64,000 bases of DNA, taken from contig CBDFFO010000007.1 in NCBI GenBank assembly GCA_965246805.1, positions 186,001-250,000 of the forward strand, in the 5' to 3' direction. How positions within the stretch are numbered: position 1 is the stretch's first letter; every line of letters begins with the position of its first letter. The notes beneath the pieces were generated by a model that worked only from the letters and a program-made list of their open reading frames with translations, had not been told where the DNA came from and made no database searches. Source of the stretch: Schlegelella_A sp965246805. GTDB taxonomy: Bacteria; Pseudomonadota; Gammaproteobacteria; Burkholderiales; Burkholderiaceae_C. Positions 16,611-25,076 of the stretch are shown here, piece after piece. The position numbers and the translations under genes are program-made.

Positions 16611-17786
16611 TCATTTCAGCGCCGCCATGACCTTCTCGGCGGCCTCGGCCATCGAGTCAGCGCTGATGATCGGCAGGCCGCTGGTCTGAAGCATTTCCTT
16701 GCCGAGTTGCTCGTTGGTGCCCTTCATGCGCACGACGAGGGGCACGTTGAGGTTCACGGCCTTGCACGCCGCGATCACGCCCTCGGCGATGGTGTCGCAG
16801 CGCATGATGCCGCCGAAGATGTTGACGAGGATCGCCTTCACCTTCGGGTTGCCGAGCATGATCTTGAAAGCCTCGGTGACCTTCTCGGCAGTGGCGCCAC
16901 CCCCGACGTCGAGAAAGTTGGCAGGTTCACCGCCGAAGAGTTTGATGGTGTCCATCGTCGCCATTGCGAGGCCGGCACCGTTGACGAGGCAGCCGATGTT
17001 GCCGTCGAGCTGGATGTAGGCGAGGTCGAACTTGCTGGCTTCGATCTCGGCCGGGTCTTCCTCGTCGAGGTCGCGGTACGAGACGATCTCGGGGTGGCGG
17101 AAGAGGGCGTTGCTGTCGAAGTTGAACTTCGCGTCGAGCGCCTTGATGGTCGGCACCGCGCCGTTTCGGCCACCCTCCAGGATCAACGGGTTGATCTCGG
17201 CGAGCGACGCATCGGTCTCCATGTAGCAAGCGTATAGCTTCTTGAAGACGTCGATCGCCTGCGCTTGCGCCGCATCCGGCACGCCGATGCCGTTGGCCAG
17301 TTCGCGACCTTGCGCGTCGGTCATGCCGATCATCGGATCGATGAAGACCTTGACGATCTTCTCCGGCGTGTCGTGGGCCACCTGTTCGATGTCCATGCCG
17401 CCTTCGCTCGAGCCCATCATCGCGACCGACTGCGTGCCGCGGTCGGTGACGGCCGCGACGTAATATTCCTTTTGAATGTCGGCGCCCTCTTCGACCAGCA
17501 GTCGTCGCACCTTCTGTCCGGCGGACCCCGTTTGATGCGTCACGAGCTGCATGCCGAGGATCTGGCCGGCAAGTGTTTTCACATCATCGAGCGACTTCGC
17601 GAGCTTGACGCCACCGCCCTTGCCGCGGCCGCCTGCGTGGATCTGCGCCTTCACCACCCAGACCGGGCCGCCCAGCTTCTGCGCGGCTTCGGACGCTTCC
17701 TGGACGCTGAAGGCGGGGTATCCGCGGGGCACCGGAATGTCGAAACGGCGCAGGATTTCCTTGCCCTGGTACTCGTGAATCTTCAT
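16611..17786 (-). CDS. sucC: Succinate-CoA ligase beta subunit
   Basis: 391 residues, the ATP-grasp subunit of succinyl-CoA synthetase. N-terminus MKIHEYQGKEILRRFDIPVP is canonical. KAQIHAGGRGKGGGVKLAK is the nucleotide-binding region, and LVNGAGLAMATMDTIKLFGG plus VNIFGGIMRCD are the C-terminal ligase domain signatures. Length is normal for the family (about 386-390). It is first gene of sucCD, on the minus strand; the 220 bases upstream to recX hold no gene. The enzyme makes ATP or GTP from succinyl-CoA. Confidence 0.97.
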   Translation of the reverse strand: MKIHEYQGKEILRRFDIPVPRGYPAFSVQEASEAAQKLGGPVWVVKAQIHAGGRGKGGGVKLAKSLDDVKTLAGQILGMQLVTHQTGSAGQKVRRLLVEEGADIQKEYYVAAVTDRGTQSVAMMGSSEGGMDIEQVAHDTPEKIVKVFIDPMIGMTDAQGRELANGIGVPDAAQAQAIDVFKKLYACYMETDASLAEINPLILEGGRNGAVPTIKALDAKFNFDSNALFRHPEIVSYRDLDEEDPAEIEASKFDLAYIQLDGNIGCLVNGAGLAMATMDTIKLFGGEPANFLDVGGGATAEKVTEAFKIMLGNPKVKAILVNIFGGIMRCDTIAEGVIAACKAVNLNVPLVVRMKGTNEQLGKEMLQTSGLPIISADSMAEAAEKVMAALK

Positions 17787-18006
17787 GTGGACGACTTGGG
17801 TTGCGTTGGATGGGGGGGGCGATGGCCGCGGCGCAGCAGGCCCGCGAGGCCGGCCTGCCGGCTTGTCGAACGACGAGGCCCCTTACCGCGAACGCGAGGC
17901 GTTAGTGAAAACCCGGGCCGGGCCAGAGCGGCGAAATGTAGCACGCGACCCTCTCGCGACGCCTCGTTGAAGGCGCCCTGCAACGGGCGTCGACGGGCTC
18001 GGACTC

Positions 18007-18633
18007 TCAGGTGTCTTCTAAGCTCGGCAGCGGGTCGGCGTCTTCTGCGAAAGGCCCGCGCTTCGTTCGCCAGCGAAGCGCTTGCCGGACGACATCGGGC
18101 GAAAATCCGCGCGCGATCAGAAAGCGGCCTTGTCGTGCAGATTCGGTCGCGCCGACGGGCGGTGCGGCGAACTTGCGCGCGCACACCGCGACGGCTCGCT
18201 GCAGTTCGGTCTCTGTAAGCCGCTGCGCTGCATCGGCCGAGAGCGCGATCGAATGCGTTGCGAGTTCTTGCCGGATGCGAAGGTTGCCGAAGCGCGCCTG
18301 TCGCGCGTGGATGCGCGACTCGGCGAAGCGTTCGTCCGACGCGAAGCGGTGCGTTTCGAGCCAGGCCATCACCGCGTCGACCCGCGCGTCGACAGTGAGC
18401 ACCTCGTCTGCAGCTATCGCATCGCCGAGCACGGTCCACGGTTGCAAAATGGCATGCCTGGCGCCGTCTAACGCACCCTCCCCGCGCGCGCTTTCCACCG
18501 CGACAGCCCGGTCGGTTGCGCGGTCATGAGCGATCAGCTTGCGACGCAACTCGGCGCCGCTCTGCTCGCGCTGCGCAAGCAGTTGAAGCGCCTTCGCCTG
18601 CAACGAGCGCGGCGGCCGCGATCGCGTGCCCAT
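18007..18633 (-). CDS. recX: Regulatory protein RecX
   Basis: 208 residues. RecX caps and inhibits RecA filaments. The protein shows the helical repeats of the family: LQAKALQLLAQREQSGAEL, RFASDERFAESRIHARQARFGNLRIRQEL, and the C-terminal RFLIARGFSPDVVRQALRW. It begins 23 bases after the recA stop codon and is presumably co-transcribed and SOS-regulated with it. It is longer than the E. coli protein (166), with an extra charged insert around residues 40-80. Start ATG at 18633. Confidence 0.93.
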   Translation of the reverse strand: MGTRSRPPRSLQAKALQLLAQREQSGAELRRKLIAHDRATDRAVAVESARGEGALDGARHAILQPWTVLGDAIAADEVLTVDARVDAVMAWLETHRFASDERFAESRIHARQARFGNLRIRQELATHSIALSADAAQRLTETELQRAVAVCARKFAAPPVGATESARQGRFLIARGFSPDVVRQALRWRTKRGPFAEDADPLPSLEDT

Positions 18634-18656
18634 GCGCCGGTCAGCTCACGCCGCTG

Positions 18657-19727
18657 TCATTCCTTCACCATCTTCAAGCGCGCGGGCGCTTCGGCCTGCG
18701 CATCGCTCGGCAACTCGCGAATGCCGACCGCGACGCGAACCAGATTCTCGATCTCGATCGCCAGGTCAGGGTTCTCTTTCAGATACTCGCGGGCGTTGTC
18801 CTTGCCCTGGCCGATCTTCTCGCCGTTGTAGGCGTACCAGGAGCCGCTCTTCTCGAGCACCTTGGCCTCGACGCCCATGTCGATCACCTCGCCTTCGCGG
18901 CTGATGCCTTGGCCGTAGAGGATGTCGAACTCGGCGGTCTTGAACGGGGGCGAGACCTTGTTCTTCACGACCTTCACCTTGGTCTCGTTGCCGATGACCT
19001 CTTCGCCTTTCTTGATCGAGCCGATGCGGCGGATGTCGAGCCGCACCGACGCGTAGAACTTCAGCGCGTTGCCGCCGGTGGTGGTTTCGGGCGAGCCGAA
19101 CATCACGCCGATCTTCATGCGAATCTGGTTGATGAAGATGACCATGGTGTTGGTCTTCTTGATCGTGCCGGTCAGCTTGCGAAGCGCCTGGCTCATGAGG
19201 CGCGCCTGCAGGCCGGGCAGCGAATCGCCCATCTCGCCTTCGATCTCGGCCTTCGGCGTTAGCGCGGCGACCGAATCGATCACGACCAGGTCGACCGAGG
19301 CGGAGCGAACCAGCGCGTCGACGATCTCGAGCGCCTGTTCGCCGGTGTCGGGCTGCGAGATCAGCAGGTCTTGCAGGTTGACGCCAAGCTTTTGCGCGTA
19401 CTGGATATCGAGCGCGTGCTCGGCGTCGATAAAGGCGCAGGTGCCGCCGAGCTTCTGCATCTCGGCCACGACCTGCAGCGTCAGCGTGGTCTTGCCGCTC
19501 GACTCCGGGCCATAGATCTCGACCACCCGGCCGCGCGGCAGGCCGCCGACGCCGAGCGCGATGTCGAGGCCGAGAGAGCCGGTCGAGCAGACTTCGATGT
19601 CGTCGATGACCTCGCCCTCGCCCAGGCGCATGATGGTGCCCTTGCCGAATTGCTTTTCGATCTGTTGCAGCGCAGCTTGCAGGGCCTTCGCCTTTTCGGT
19701 GTTGAGTTGCTTGACGGGTGCGTCCAT
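18657..19727 (-). CDS. recA: Recombinase RecA
   Basis: 356 residues, full length. RecA forms filaments on single-stranded DNA, drives strand exchange and triggers LexA self-cleavage. The Walker A motif GPESSGKT is at residues 73-80; VVIDSVAALTPKAEIEGEMG (L1 region), VIFINQIRMKIGVMFGSPETTTGG (L2) are intact. The C-terminus is shorter in acids than E. coli (ends APARLKMVKE). AGGAG lies at good spacing before the ATG at 19727. A LexA box and a promoter lie immediately upstream, recX downstream. Confidence 0.99.
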   Translation of the reverse strand: MDAPVKQLNTEKAKALQAALQQIEKQFGKGTIMRLGEGEVIDDIEVCSTGSLGLDIALGVGGLPRGRVVEIYGPESSGKTTLTLQVVAEMQKLGGTCAFIDAEHALDIQYAQKLGVNLQDLLISQPDTGEQALEIVDALVRSASVDLVVIDSVAALTPKAEIEGEMGDSLPGLQARLMSQALRKLTGTIKKTNTMVIFINQIRMKIGVMFGSPETTTGGNALKFYASVRLDIRRIGSIKKGEEVIGNETKVKVVKNKVSPPFKTAEFDILYGQGISREGEVIDMGVEAKVLEKSGSWYAYNGEKIGQGKDNAREYLKENPDLAIEIENLVRVAVGIRELPSDAQAEAPARLKMVKE

Positions 19728-19751
19728 GGGGGCTCCTGAATGTTGGCGTTG

Positions 19752-19779
19752 ATTATCGCCAGGGCTGGATGTTTGTACA
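19752..19779 (-). promoter_or_regulatory. Sigma-70 promoter of recA
   Basis: On the minus strand TGTACA (19779-19774, four of six matches to TTGACA) and GATAAT (19757-19752, five of six to TATAAT) are 16 bases apart and about 25 bases before the recA start. The -35 element lies inside the LexA box, so repressor and RNA polymerase would compete. Confidence 0.65.
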
Positions 19780-19780
19780 G
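19765..19780. promoter_or_regulatory. LexA (SOS) box upstream of recA
   Basis: CTGGATGTTTGTACAG has the CTG-N10-CAG form of the LexA operator of beta- and gammaproteobacteria (consensus CTGT-N8-ACAG; three of four plus four of four outer bases match). It is 37 bases before the recA ATG and covers the -35 element, as expected for SOS repression. Confidence 0.85.
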
Positions 19781-19920
19781 TGGGTGGACTGGGTTTTTTT
19801 GCAGTCTTCGTGCTGCTGTAGCGCGAACATCAATCTAGGGCGGGACCGCAGGCACCGCAATCCCTCTCGCGGGTGCATTCCCAAGAATGACAACCATGGC
19901 GCCGGCGCGCCGTTCGCAGC

Positions 19921-21081
19921 TCAGCTCTGCACCAGCCGCCGGCTCTTCGAGATCGACATCAGGATGCCGAGACCCAGACCCAGCGTCACCATCGCCGTGC
20001 CGCCGTAGCTGATGAAGGGCAGCGGCACGCCCACCACCGGCAGGATGCCGCTCACCATGCCCATGTTGACGAAGGCATAGGTGAAGAAACTGAGCGTGAT
20101 GGCGCCGGCGAGCAGCCGCGTGAACGCGGTCGGCGCTTCGGCCGCGATCATCAAGCCCCGGAAGATCAGGAACGTGAAGACGAGCAGCAGCCCGCCGCAG
20201 CCGAGCAGACCGAACTCCTCCGAGTAGGCCGCGAACACGAAATCGGTGGTGCGCTCCGGAATGAACTCGAGGTGGGTCTGCGTGCCCTTCATGAAGCCCT
20301 TGCCCTCGACGCCGCCCGAGCCGATCGCGATCATTCCCTGGATCGTGTGGAAGCCCTTGCCGAGCGGGTCGGTGGTCGGATCGAGCAGCGTGCAAACGCG
20401 GCTCTTCTGGTAGTCGCGCAGCATCGGCCACTTCACGTCGGGCTGGCAGATGCGGTCTTCCGAGACGACGATGGCGCTGATCGCGGCCGCCGCGATCAGC
20501 AACACCGGGATGATCAGCTTCCACGACAAGCCGGCGAAGAAAATCACGTACAGACCGGCCGAGAGCACCAAGATCGCGGTGCCCAGATCGGGCTGCTTGA
20601 CGATGAAGGCGACCGGCACCACCAGCAGCACCAGCGCGACGATGAAATCGACCACGCGCAGCTGGCCCTCGCGGCGCTGGAACCACCACGCAAGCATCAG
20701 CGGCATTGCGATCTTCAGGATCTCGCTCGGCTGGATCACCACGCCGACGTTGAGCCAGCGCGCGGCGCCCTTCTTGACGATGCCCAGGCCCGGCACCGCC
20801 GTTGCGATGAGCAGCACGATGCCGATCACATAGAGCGGGATCGCGAGCTTCAACAACTGCTGCGGCGGCACCTGCGCCACCAGGAACAGCACACCGAGCG
20901 CGAGCAGCATGTTGCGGCCGTGGTCGACGAAGCGCGTGCCCTGGTCGAAGCCGACCGAGTACATCGTCGTAAGGCCGATCAGGCCGAGCATCACGACGGC
21001 GATGCCGAGCGGCAGGTCGAAGCCGGTGAGCGCCGGCCGCGCGCGTTGCCAGAGCGAGGGGCCGTCGAACAGGGAAGTCAC
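19921..21081 (-). CDS. rodA: Rod-shape SEDS peptidoglycan polymerase RodA
   Basis: 386 residues, about ten membrane segments. RodA is the glycosyltransferase that polymerises lipid II with PBP2 in the elongasome. SEDS signatures seen: TMYSVGFDQG near the N-terminus, VVIQPSEILKIAMPLMLAWW, KQPDLGTAILVLSAGLYV, YSEEFGLLGCGGLLL, and the C-terminal PVVGVPLPFISYGGTAMV. The start is GTG at 21081 (VTSLFDGPSLWQRARP); a longer frame runs upstream through mrdA but is out of frame with real coding there. It begins 44 bases after the mrdA stop. Last gene of mreBCD-mrdA-rodA. Confidence 0.95.
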   Translation of the reverse strand: MTSLFDGPSLWQRARPALTGFDLPLGIAVVMLGLIGLTTMYSVGFDQGTRFVDHGRNMLLALGVLFLVAQVPPQQLLKLAIPLYVIGIVLLIATAVPGLGIVKKGAARWLNVGVVIQPSEILKIAMPLMLAWWFQRREGQLRVVDFIVALVLLVVPVAFIVKQPDLGTAILVLSAGLYVIFFAGLSWKLIIPVLLIAAAAISAIVVSEDRICQPDVKWPMLRDYQKSRVCTLLDPTTDPLGKGFHTIQGMIAIGSGGVEGKGFMKGTQTHLEFIPERTTDFVFAAYSEEFGLLGCGGLLLVFTFLIFRGLMIAAEAPTAFTRLLAGAITLSFFTYAFVNMGMVSGILPVVGVPLPFISYGGTAMVTLGLGLGILMSISKSRRLVQS

Positions 21082-21124
21082 GGGCAGACGACGGCAGCGA
21101 TGACGGAGATGGCGGAGGCGGCGT

Positions 21125-23413
21125 TCATCGCGGGGCCGGTTGCAGCGTATCGCGCCGCAACGCGATGCGATCGCGCAGCGTCTCTGGCGGGCGCAGCGCG
21201 TTGACGGGGGCCGGTGCCGATGCCGGATCGCCCGGTGGTTGCATCGGCATGCCAACCGGCTCGGGCAGCGAAGACGGCTGGACCGCGTCGAGCGGCAGCG
21301 AGACGCTGCGGCGCGGGTTGTGCGGGTCCTCGGCGGTGTCGCCGTCGAGAAGCCCGGTGGTCGGCGTCGGTCTCGCGGCGCCGACGGGCAGCAGACCGAC
21401 CGTCGACGGTCCGCTCGCGGCCGAATTCGCGGCCGCCATCGCCAGGGATCCACCATCGATGGTGACGCCGGGCAGCGCCACCGAATCGATGCGGCGCGGC
21501 ATGCCGATGGGCACCGTCGACGTGCCGGCCTGCGTCGCAACGATGTCTTCCTCGCTCGGGTACTTGCCTTCCAGCATGTAATCGAAGACGCGACGCGCGA
21601 TCGGCGCCGCCGCGCCGGCACCGAAGCCCGCGTTCTCGACCACGACGGCGAGGGCGATGGTCGGGTGCTCGAGCGGCGCGAACGCGGTGTAGAGCGCGTG
21701 GTCGCGATGGCGCTCATCGATGCGGCCGGCGTTGTATTTCTCGTTCGCCTTGATCTCGACCACTTGCGCGGTGCCGGTCTTGCCGGCCGATCGATACGCG
21801 GTGTGGGTAAAGATGCGGGCCGACGTGCCCTCCTGCGTCACGCCGTACAGCGCGTCGTGGATCACCTGCACGTGTTCAGGCTTCCAGGGCAACGCGGGCA
21901 GCGGCGCACCCGTCATCAGCCGTTGCTGCCTGGTGTCGAAATTCTCGATCGCGTGCACCACATGCGGAGTGTGGCGCGCGCCGCCGGCGGCCATCGTCGC
22001 CTCGGCCTGCGCGAGTTGCAGCATCGTGAACGCGTTGTAGCCCTGGCCGATGCCGAGCGAGATGGTCTCGCCCGCGTACCATTTCTGCGCTTCCTTCTTC
22101 TTGTAGTACGCGCGCTTCCATGCGGTCGACGGCAGCGTGCCCCGGAGCTCGCCGCCGATGTCGATGCCGGTGATCTGGCCGAAGCCGATCGGCTTCATGA
22201 AGTCGTGCATCGCGTCGACGCCGAGATCGTTGGCGAGCATGTAGTAGTACGTGTCGCACGACGCGATGATCGACTTCGCCATGTCGACGGTGCCGTGGCC
22301 GCCTTCCTTGTCATCGCGGAACTTGTGGTTGCCGAACCAGTAATAGCCCGGGTCGTAGACGGTCTGCCCGGGCGTGCGCTTGCCGAGCGTGAGCGCGGCG
22401 AGCGCCATGAAGGGCTTGTAGGTCGAGCCGGGGGGGTAAGCGCCACGCAACGCGCGGTTGAGCAGCGGCTTGTCGGGTGACTCGTTGAGCGCCTTCCAGT
22501 TGTCGACATCGATGCCATCGACGAAGAGGTTCGGGTCGAAGTTCGGCTTGCTGACGAAGGCGAGGACCTCGCCATTGCGCGGGTCGATCGCGACCAGCGC
22601 GCCACGCCGCTCACCGAAGAGCTCCTCGACCATCGCCTGCAGGCGGATGTCGATCGACAGCACGAGCGCGTTGCCGGGCGACGCGGGGTTGCTCTTCAGA
22701 CGCCGGACCGCGCGGCCGCCGGCGCTCATCTCGACCTCTTCGAAACCGGTCGCGCCGTGCAGCTCCTTCTCGTAGCTCTGCTCGACGCCGAGCTTGCCGA
22801 TGTAGTCGGTGCCGCGGTAATTGGTGAGCTCTTCGTCGGCCCAGTTCTCCTCCATCGACTTCTTCTCGGCTTCGTTGATGCGGCCGATGTAGCCGATCAG
22901 GTGGCTGCCGACTTCGCCGAGCGGGTAGTTGCGAAAGAGCCGCGCCTTGATCTCGACGCCTTCGAAGCGAAACCGCTGCGCCGTGAAACGCGCGACCTCC
23001 TCGTCGGTGAGCTTGGTGCGGATCGGCAGCGAATCGACGCTGCGGCTTTCGTCGAGCAGCCGCTTGAAACGCTTGCGGTCGCGCGCCTGGATGTCGATCA
23101 CGGCCGCGAGCTGGTCGATGGTGGCGTCGAGGTTGGCGACCTTCGCCGGCGAGATCTCGAGCGTGTAGGCCGAGTAGTTGTTGGCGAGCACGACGCCGTT
23201 GCGGTCGAGGATCAGGCCGCGGTTCGGCACCACCGGCACCACCGCGATGCGGTTGTTCTCGGCTTGGGTCGAGAGTTCGTCGTGGCGCACGACCTGCAAC
23301 ACGACCAGGCGTGCGGCCAGCAAGCCGAACGCGAACAACACGAACAACGCGGCCGCGGCCAGGCGCACGCGAAATTGCGCGAGCTGCTGTTCGACGTTCT
23401 TGATCTCGGTCAT
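21125..23413 (-). CDS. mrdA: Penicillin-binding protein 2 (elongasome transpeptidase)
   Basis: 762 residues. Cross-links peptidoglycan during cell elongation. N-terminal membrane anchor (about 15-38), pedestal domain, then transpeptidase domain: active-site SxxK is STYK (Ser330, Lys333 in PGSTYKPF), SCDTYYYML is the second motif, KTGTAQ the third. The length exceeds the family norm (about 630) because of a ~110-residue C-terminal tail, rich in Pro, Ala and Ser, after the usual end near FDYMLEGKYP. The ATG at 23413 overlaps the mreD stop codon by one base (TGATG). Confidence 0.96.
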   Translation of the reverse strand: MTEIKNVEQQLAQFRVRLAAAALFVLFAFGLLAARLVVLQVVRHDELSTQAENNRIAVVPVVPNRGLILDRNGVVLANNYSAYTLEISPAKVANLDATIDQLAAVIDIQARDRKRFKRLLDESRSVDSLPIRTKLTDEEVARFTAQRFRFEGVEIKARLFRNYPLGEVGSHLIGYIGRINEAEKKSMEENWADEELTNYRGTDYIGKLGVEQSYEKELHGATGFEEVEMSAGGRAVRRLKSNPASPGNALVLSIDIRLQAMVEELFGERRGALVAIDPRNGEVLAFVSKPNFDPNLFVDGIDVDNWKALNESPDKPLLNRALRGAYPPGSTYKPFMALAALTLGKRTPGQTVYDPGYYWFGNHKFRDDKEGGHGTVDMAKSIIASCDTYYYMLANDLGVDAMHDFMKPIGFGQITGIDIGGELRGTLPSTAWKRAYYKKKEAQKWYAGETISLGIGQGYNAFTMLQLAQAEATMAAGGARHTPHVVHAIENFDTRQQRLMTGAPLPALPWKPEHVQVIHDALYGVTQEGTSARIFTHTAYRSAGKTGTAQVVEIKANEKYNAGRIDERHRDHALYTAFAPLEHPTIALAVVVENAGFGAGAAAPIARRVFDYMLEGKYPSEEDIVATQAGTSTVPIGMPRRIDSVALPGVTIDGGSLAMAAANSAASGPSTVGLLPVGAARPTPTTGLLDGDTAEDPHNPRRSVSLPLDAVQPSSLPEPVGMPMQPPGDPASAPAPVNALRPPETLRDRIALRRDTLQPAPR

Positions 23414-23934
23414 CAAAGAGGCCGATTCTGATCCGGGTCGGGTGCCCGACGTTGCGGCGCGAGCAGCAGCCCCGTCGCGACCGGCCACAGCATCGACTCG
23501 AAAATCGGCGCGAGCGCGATCTGCCAACCCGGGAACATGCCGCCCGCGATCATGCGCACGACGAGCGAGACGGCGTGCGCCGCGAGAAAGAGCGGCAGGA
23601 TCTGCACCGCCTGCGAGGGCACCGTGAACCACAGCAGGCGTCGATGCACGACGACCGCGAAGAAGCTCAGCAAGGTGTAGCTGAGCGCATGCTGGCCGAG
23701 GACGGCGCCGCTGTGCACATCCATCAGCAAGCCGAAGAAGAATGCGACGCCCACGCCGATGCGACGCGACTCGTGCACATTCCAGAACACCAGCACCAGC
23801 GCGAGCACGTCGGGCATCGCCGGCACGCGGCCGAACGGCATGATGTTGGCAAGGAAGGCGAGGACGAGCGTCGTCCACACGAAGAACGGGTTGACCGGCA
23901 TCAGCAGCTGATCGGCGCTGCGCGGCATGATCAT
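23413..23934 (-). CDS. mreD: Rod shape-determining protein MreD
   Basis: 173 residues with about five membrane segments, inner-membrane part of the Mre elongasome linking MreC to PBP2/RodA. Typical features are VNPFFVWTTLVLAFLANIMPFG at the start and VAFFFGLLMDVHSGAVLGQHAL in the middle. Start ATG at 23934 (a second ATG follows two codons later). Translationally coupled to mrdA; 31 bases after mreC. Confidence 0.93.
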   Translation of the reverse strand: MIMPRSADQLLMPVNPFFVWTTLVLAFLANIMPFGRVPAMPDVLALVLVFWNVHESRRIGVGVAFFFGLLMDVHSGAVLGQHALSYTLLSFFAVVVHRRLLWFTVPSQAVQILPLFLAAHAVSLVVRMIAGGMFPGWQIALAPIFESMLWPVATGLLLAPQRRAPDPDQNRPL

Positions 23935-23965
23935 CGCGAGGCCCTTCGCTGCCTATCGGTGCGGC

Positions 23966-24898
23966 TCACTTGCGGGCCGCCTTCTTCGCGCCCGCCGGCC
24001 TCGTCGCGACGGGCTCCGAGGCCGCCGCCTCGCGCGCCGGCAGTTGCGCACCGACCGGTTCGAGCACCAGCACGTGGCGCACGCCGTCGGCCAGTGCGGT
24101 GGGGTTGAGGCCGATGCGCGCGAAACCCGAATCGACCTTGCGATCGACCGATGCCACCTTCGCGACCAGCAATCCGGGCGGGTAGACGCCATCGAAGCCC
24201 GAGGTGGTGAACACATCGCCGACCTGCACGTCGGCATTGCCGGCCATGAAGCGCAGTTCCATGGTGGCGCTGCCGCTGCTGCCGCCGAACGCTGCGCTGC
24301 GCGCTTGCGTGCGCGCGTTCAGCACCGGAATCGCGGCGTCGCGATCGGTGAGCAAGGTCACTTCGGACGACTGAAGGTAGACGCGCGTGACCTGGCCGAG
24401 CACGCCGGCATCGTTGATGACGGGCGAGGCGATCGCGACGTCGCTCGACTTGCCGCGATCGATGATCACCTTGCGCGAGTACGGATCGGCGGCTTCGTAG
24501 AGCACCTGTGCCGACTGTGACCGCACGGTCAGTGTCGGGCGCAGCTCGAGCAGCGAGCGAAGGTGCGCGTTCTCGGCGAGCAACGCGTCGACGCGCATCG
24601 CGCGCACCGACTGCGCGGCCAGCGCGGCGCGCGCGGCGTCTTCATCGACGATCGCGCGGTGCAGGCCGCCAGCGTAGTCCCTACCACCGTTCCACGCCTC
24701 GACCGGCACGAGCAACGCGCGCTCGAGTGGATACAGGACCGCGGCGGCCGTGGCACGCAGCGGCTGCGTGAGCTTGAAGCGCACGTCGGCCACCATCAAC
24801 AGCAGCGCGAGCGCCGAACAGAAGCTCAACTTGGTGAGTGCCGTCGGGCCCTGCCGAAAGAAAGGCGGCGGCGTTCGATCGATGGTGCCGAGGGCCAT
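23966..24898 (-). CDS. mreC: Rod shape-determining protein MreC
   Basis: 310 residues. Periplasmic scaffold of the elongasome with one N-terminal membrane segment (about 22-44), a coiled coil (about 75-118, AIVDEDAARAALAAQSVRAMRVDALLAENAHLRSLLE region), and two beta-barrel domains (VIIDRGKSSDVAIASPVINDAGVLGQV; VQVGDVFTTSGFDGVYPPGL). The C-terminal tail is Ala/Lys rich (GAKKAARK). The gene is separated from mreB by 178 bases that hold two copies of a GC-rich repeat, which is unusual spacing for mreBC. Confidence 0.95.
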   Translation of the reverse strand: MALGTIDRTPPPFFRQGPTALTKLSFCSALALLLMVADVRFKLTQPLRATAAAVLYPLERALLVPVEAWNGGRDYAGGLHRAIVDEDAARAALAAQSVRAMRVDALLAENAHLRSLLELRPTLTVRSQSAQVLYEAADPYSRKVIIDRGKSSDVAIASPVINDAGVLGQVTRVYLQSSEVTLLTDRDAAIPVLNARTQARSAAFGGSSGSATMELRFMAGNADVQVGDVFTTSGFDGVYPPGLLVAKVASVDRKVDSGFARIGLNPTALADGVRHVLVLEPVGAQLPAREAAASEPVATRPAGAKKAARK

Positions 24899-24928
24899 GG
24901 CGCGAATGACGACTCGACGCCTATGGCC

Positions 24929-24997
24929 GGGCGCCGGGCCGCCCCAACGCCGGCCGCGCCCCCTCGGGGGGCAAGGAGCGAAGCGACTGTGGGGGCC
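24929..24997. repeat. 69-bp GC-rich intergenic repeat, copy 1
   Basis: Starts gggcgccgggccgcccc and ends gactgtgggggcc. It contains an inverted repeat (ccccctcgggggg) able to form a hairpin. It is in tandem with a near-identical copy 75 bases on (one mismatch, C/G, at 24948/25023). I have an impression that such GC-rich elements recur between genes in Burkholderiales genomes, which needs a search to confirm. Confidence 0.85.
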
Positions 24998-25003
24998 TGG
25001 CCC

Positions 25004-25072
25004 GGGCGCCGGGCCGCCCCAAGGCCGGCCGCGCCCCCTCGGGGGGCAAGGAGCGAAGCGACTGTGGGGGCC
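25004..25072. repeat. 69-bp GC-rich intergenic repeat, copy 2
   Basis: Second tandem copy, ending 4 bases beyond the mreB stop codon on its downstream side. Because each copy has a strong internal hairpin, the pair may end or slow transcription between mreB and mreC or stabilise the mreB mRNA. No open frame or promoter is seen in it. Confidence 0.85.
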
Positions 25073-25076
25073 TCAT

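Noticed and set aside
19835..20689. Minus-strand frame of 284 codons overlapping rodA
   Set aside because: Same strand but other frame than rodA; Arg/His-rich with no motif, while the rodA frame is a clear SEDS protein.
24929..25072. Tandem repeats as a CRISPR array
   Set aside because: Only two units of 69 bases with a 6-base gap, no unique spacers and no cas genes.
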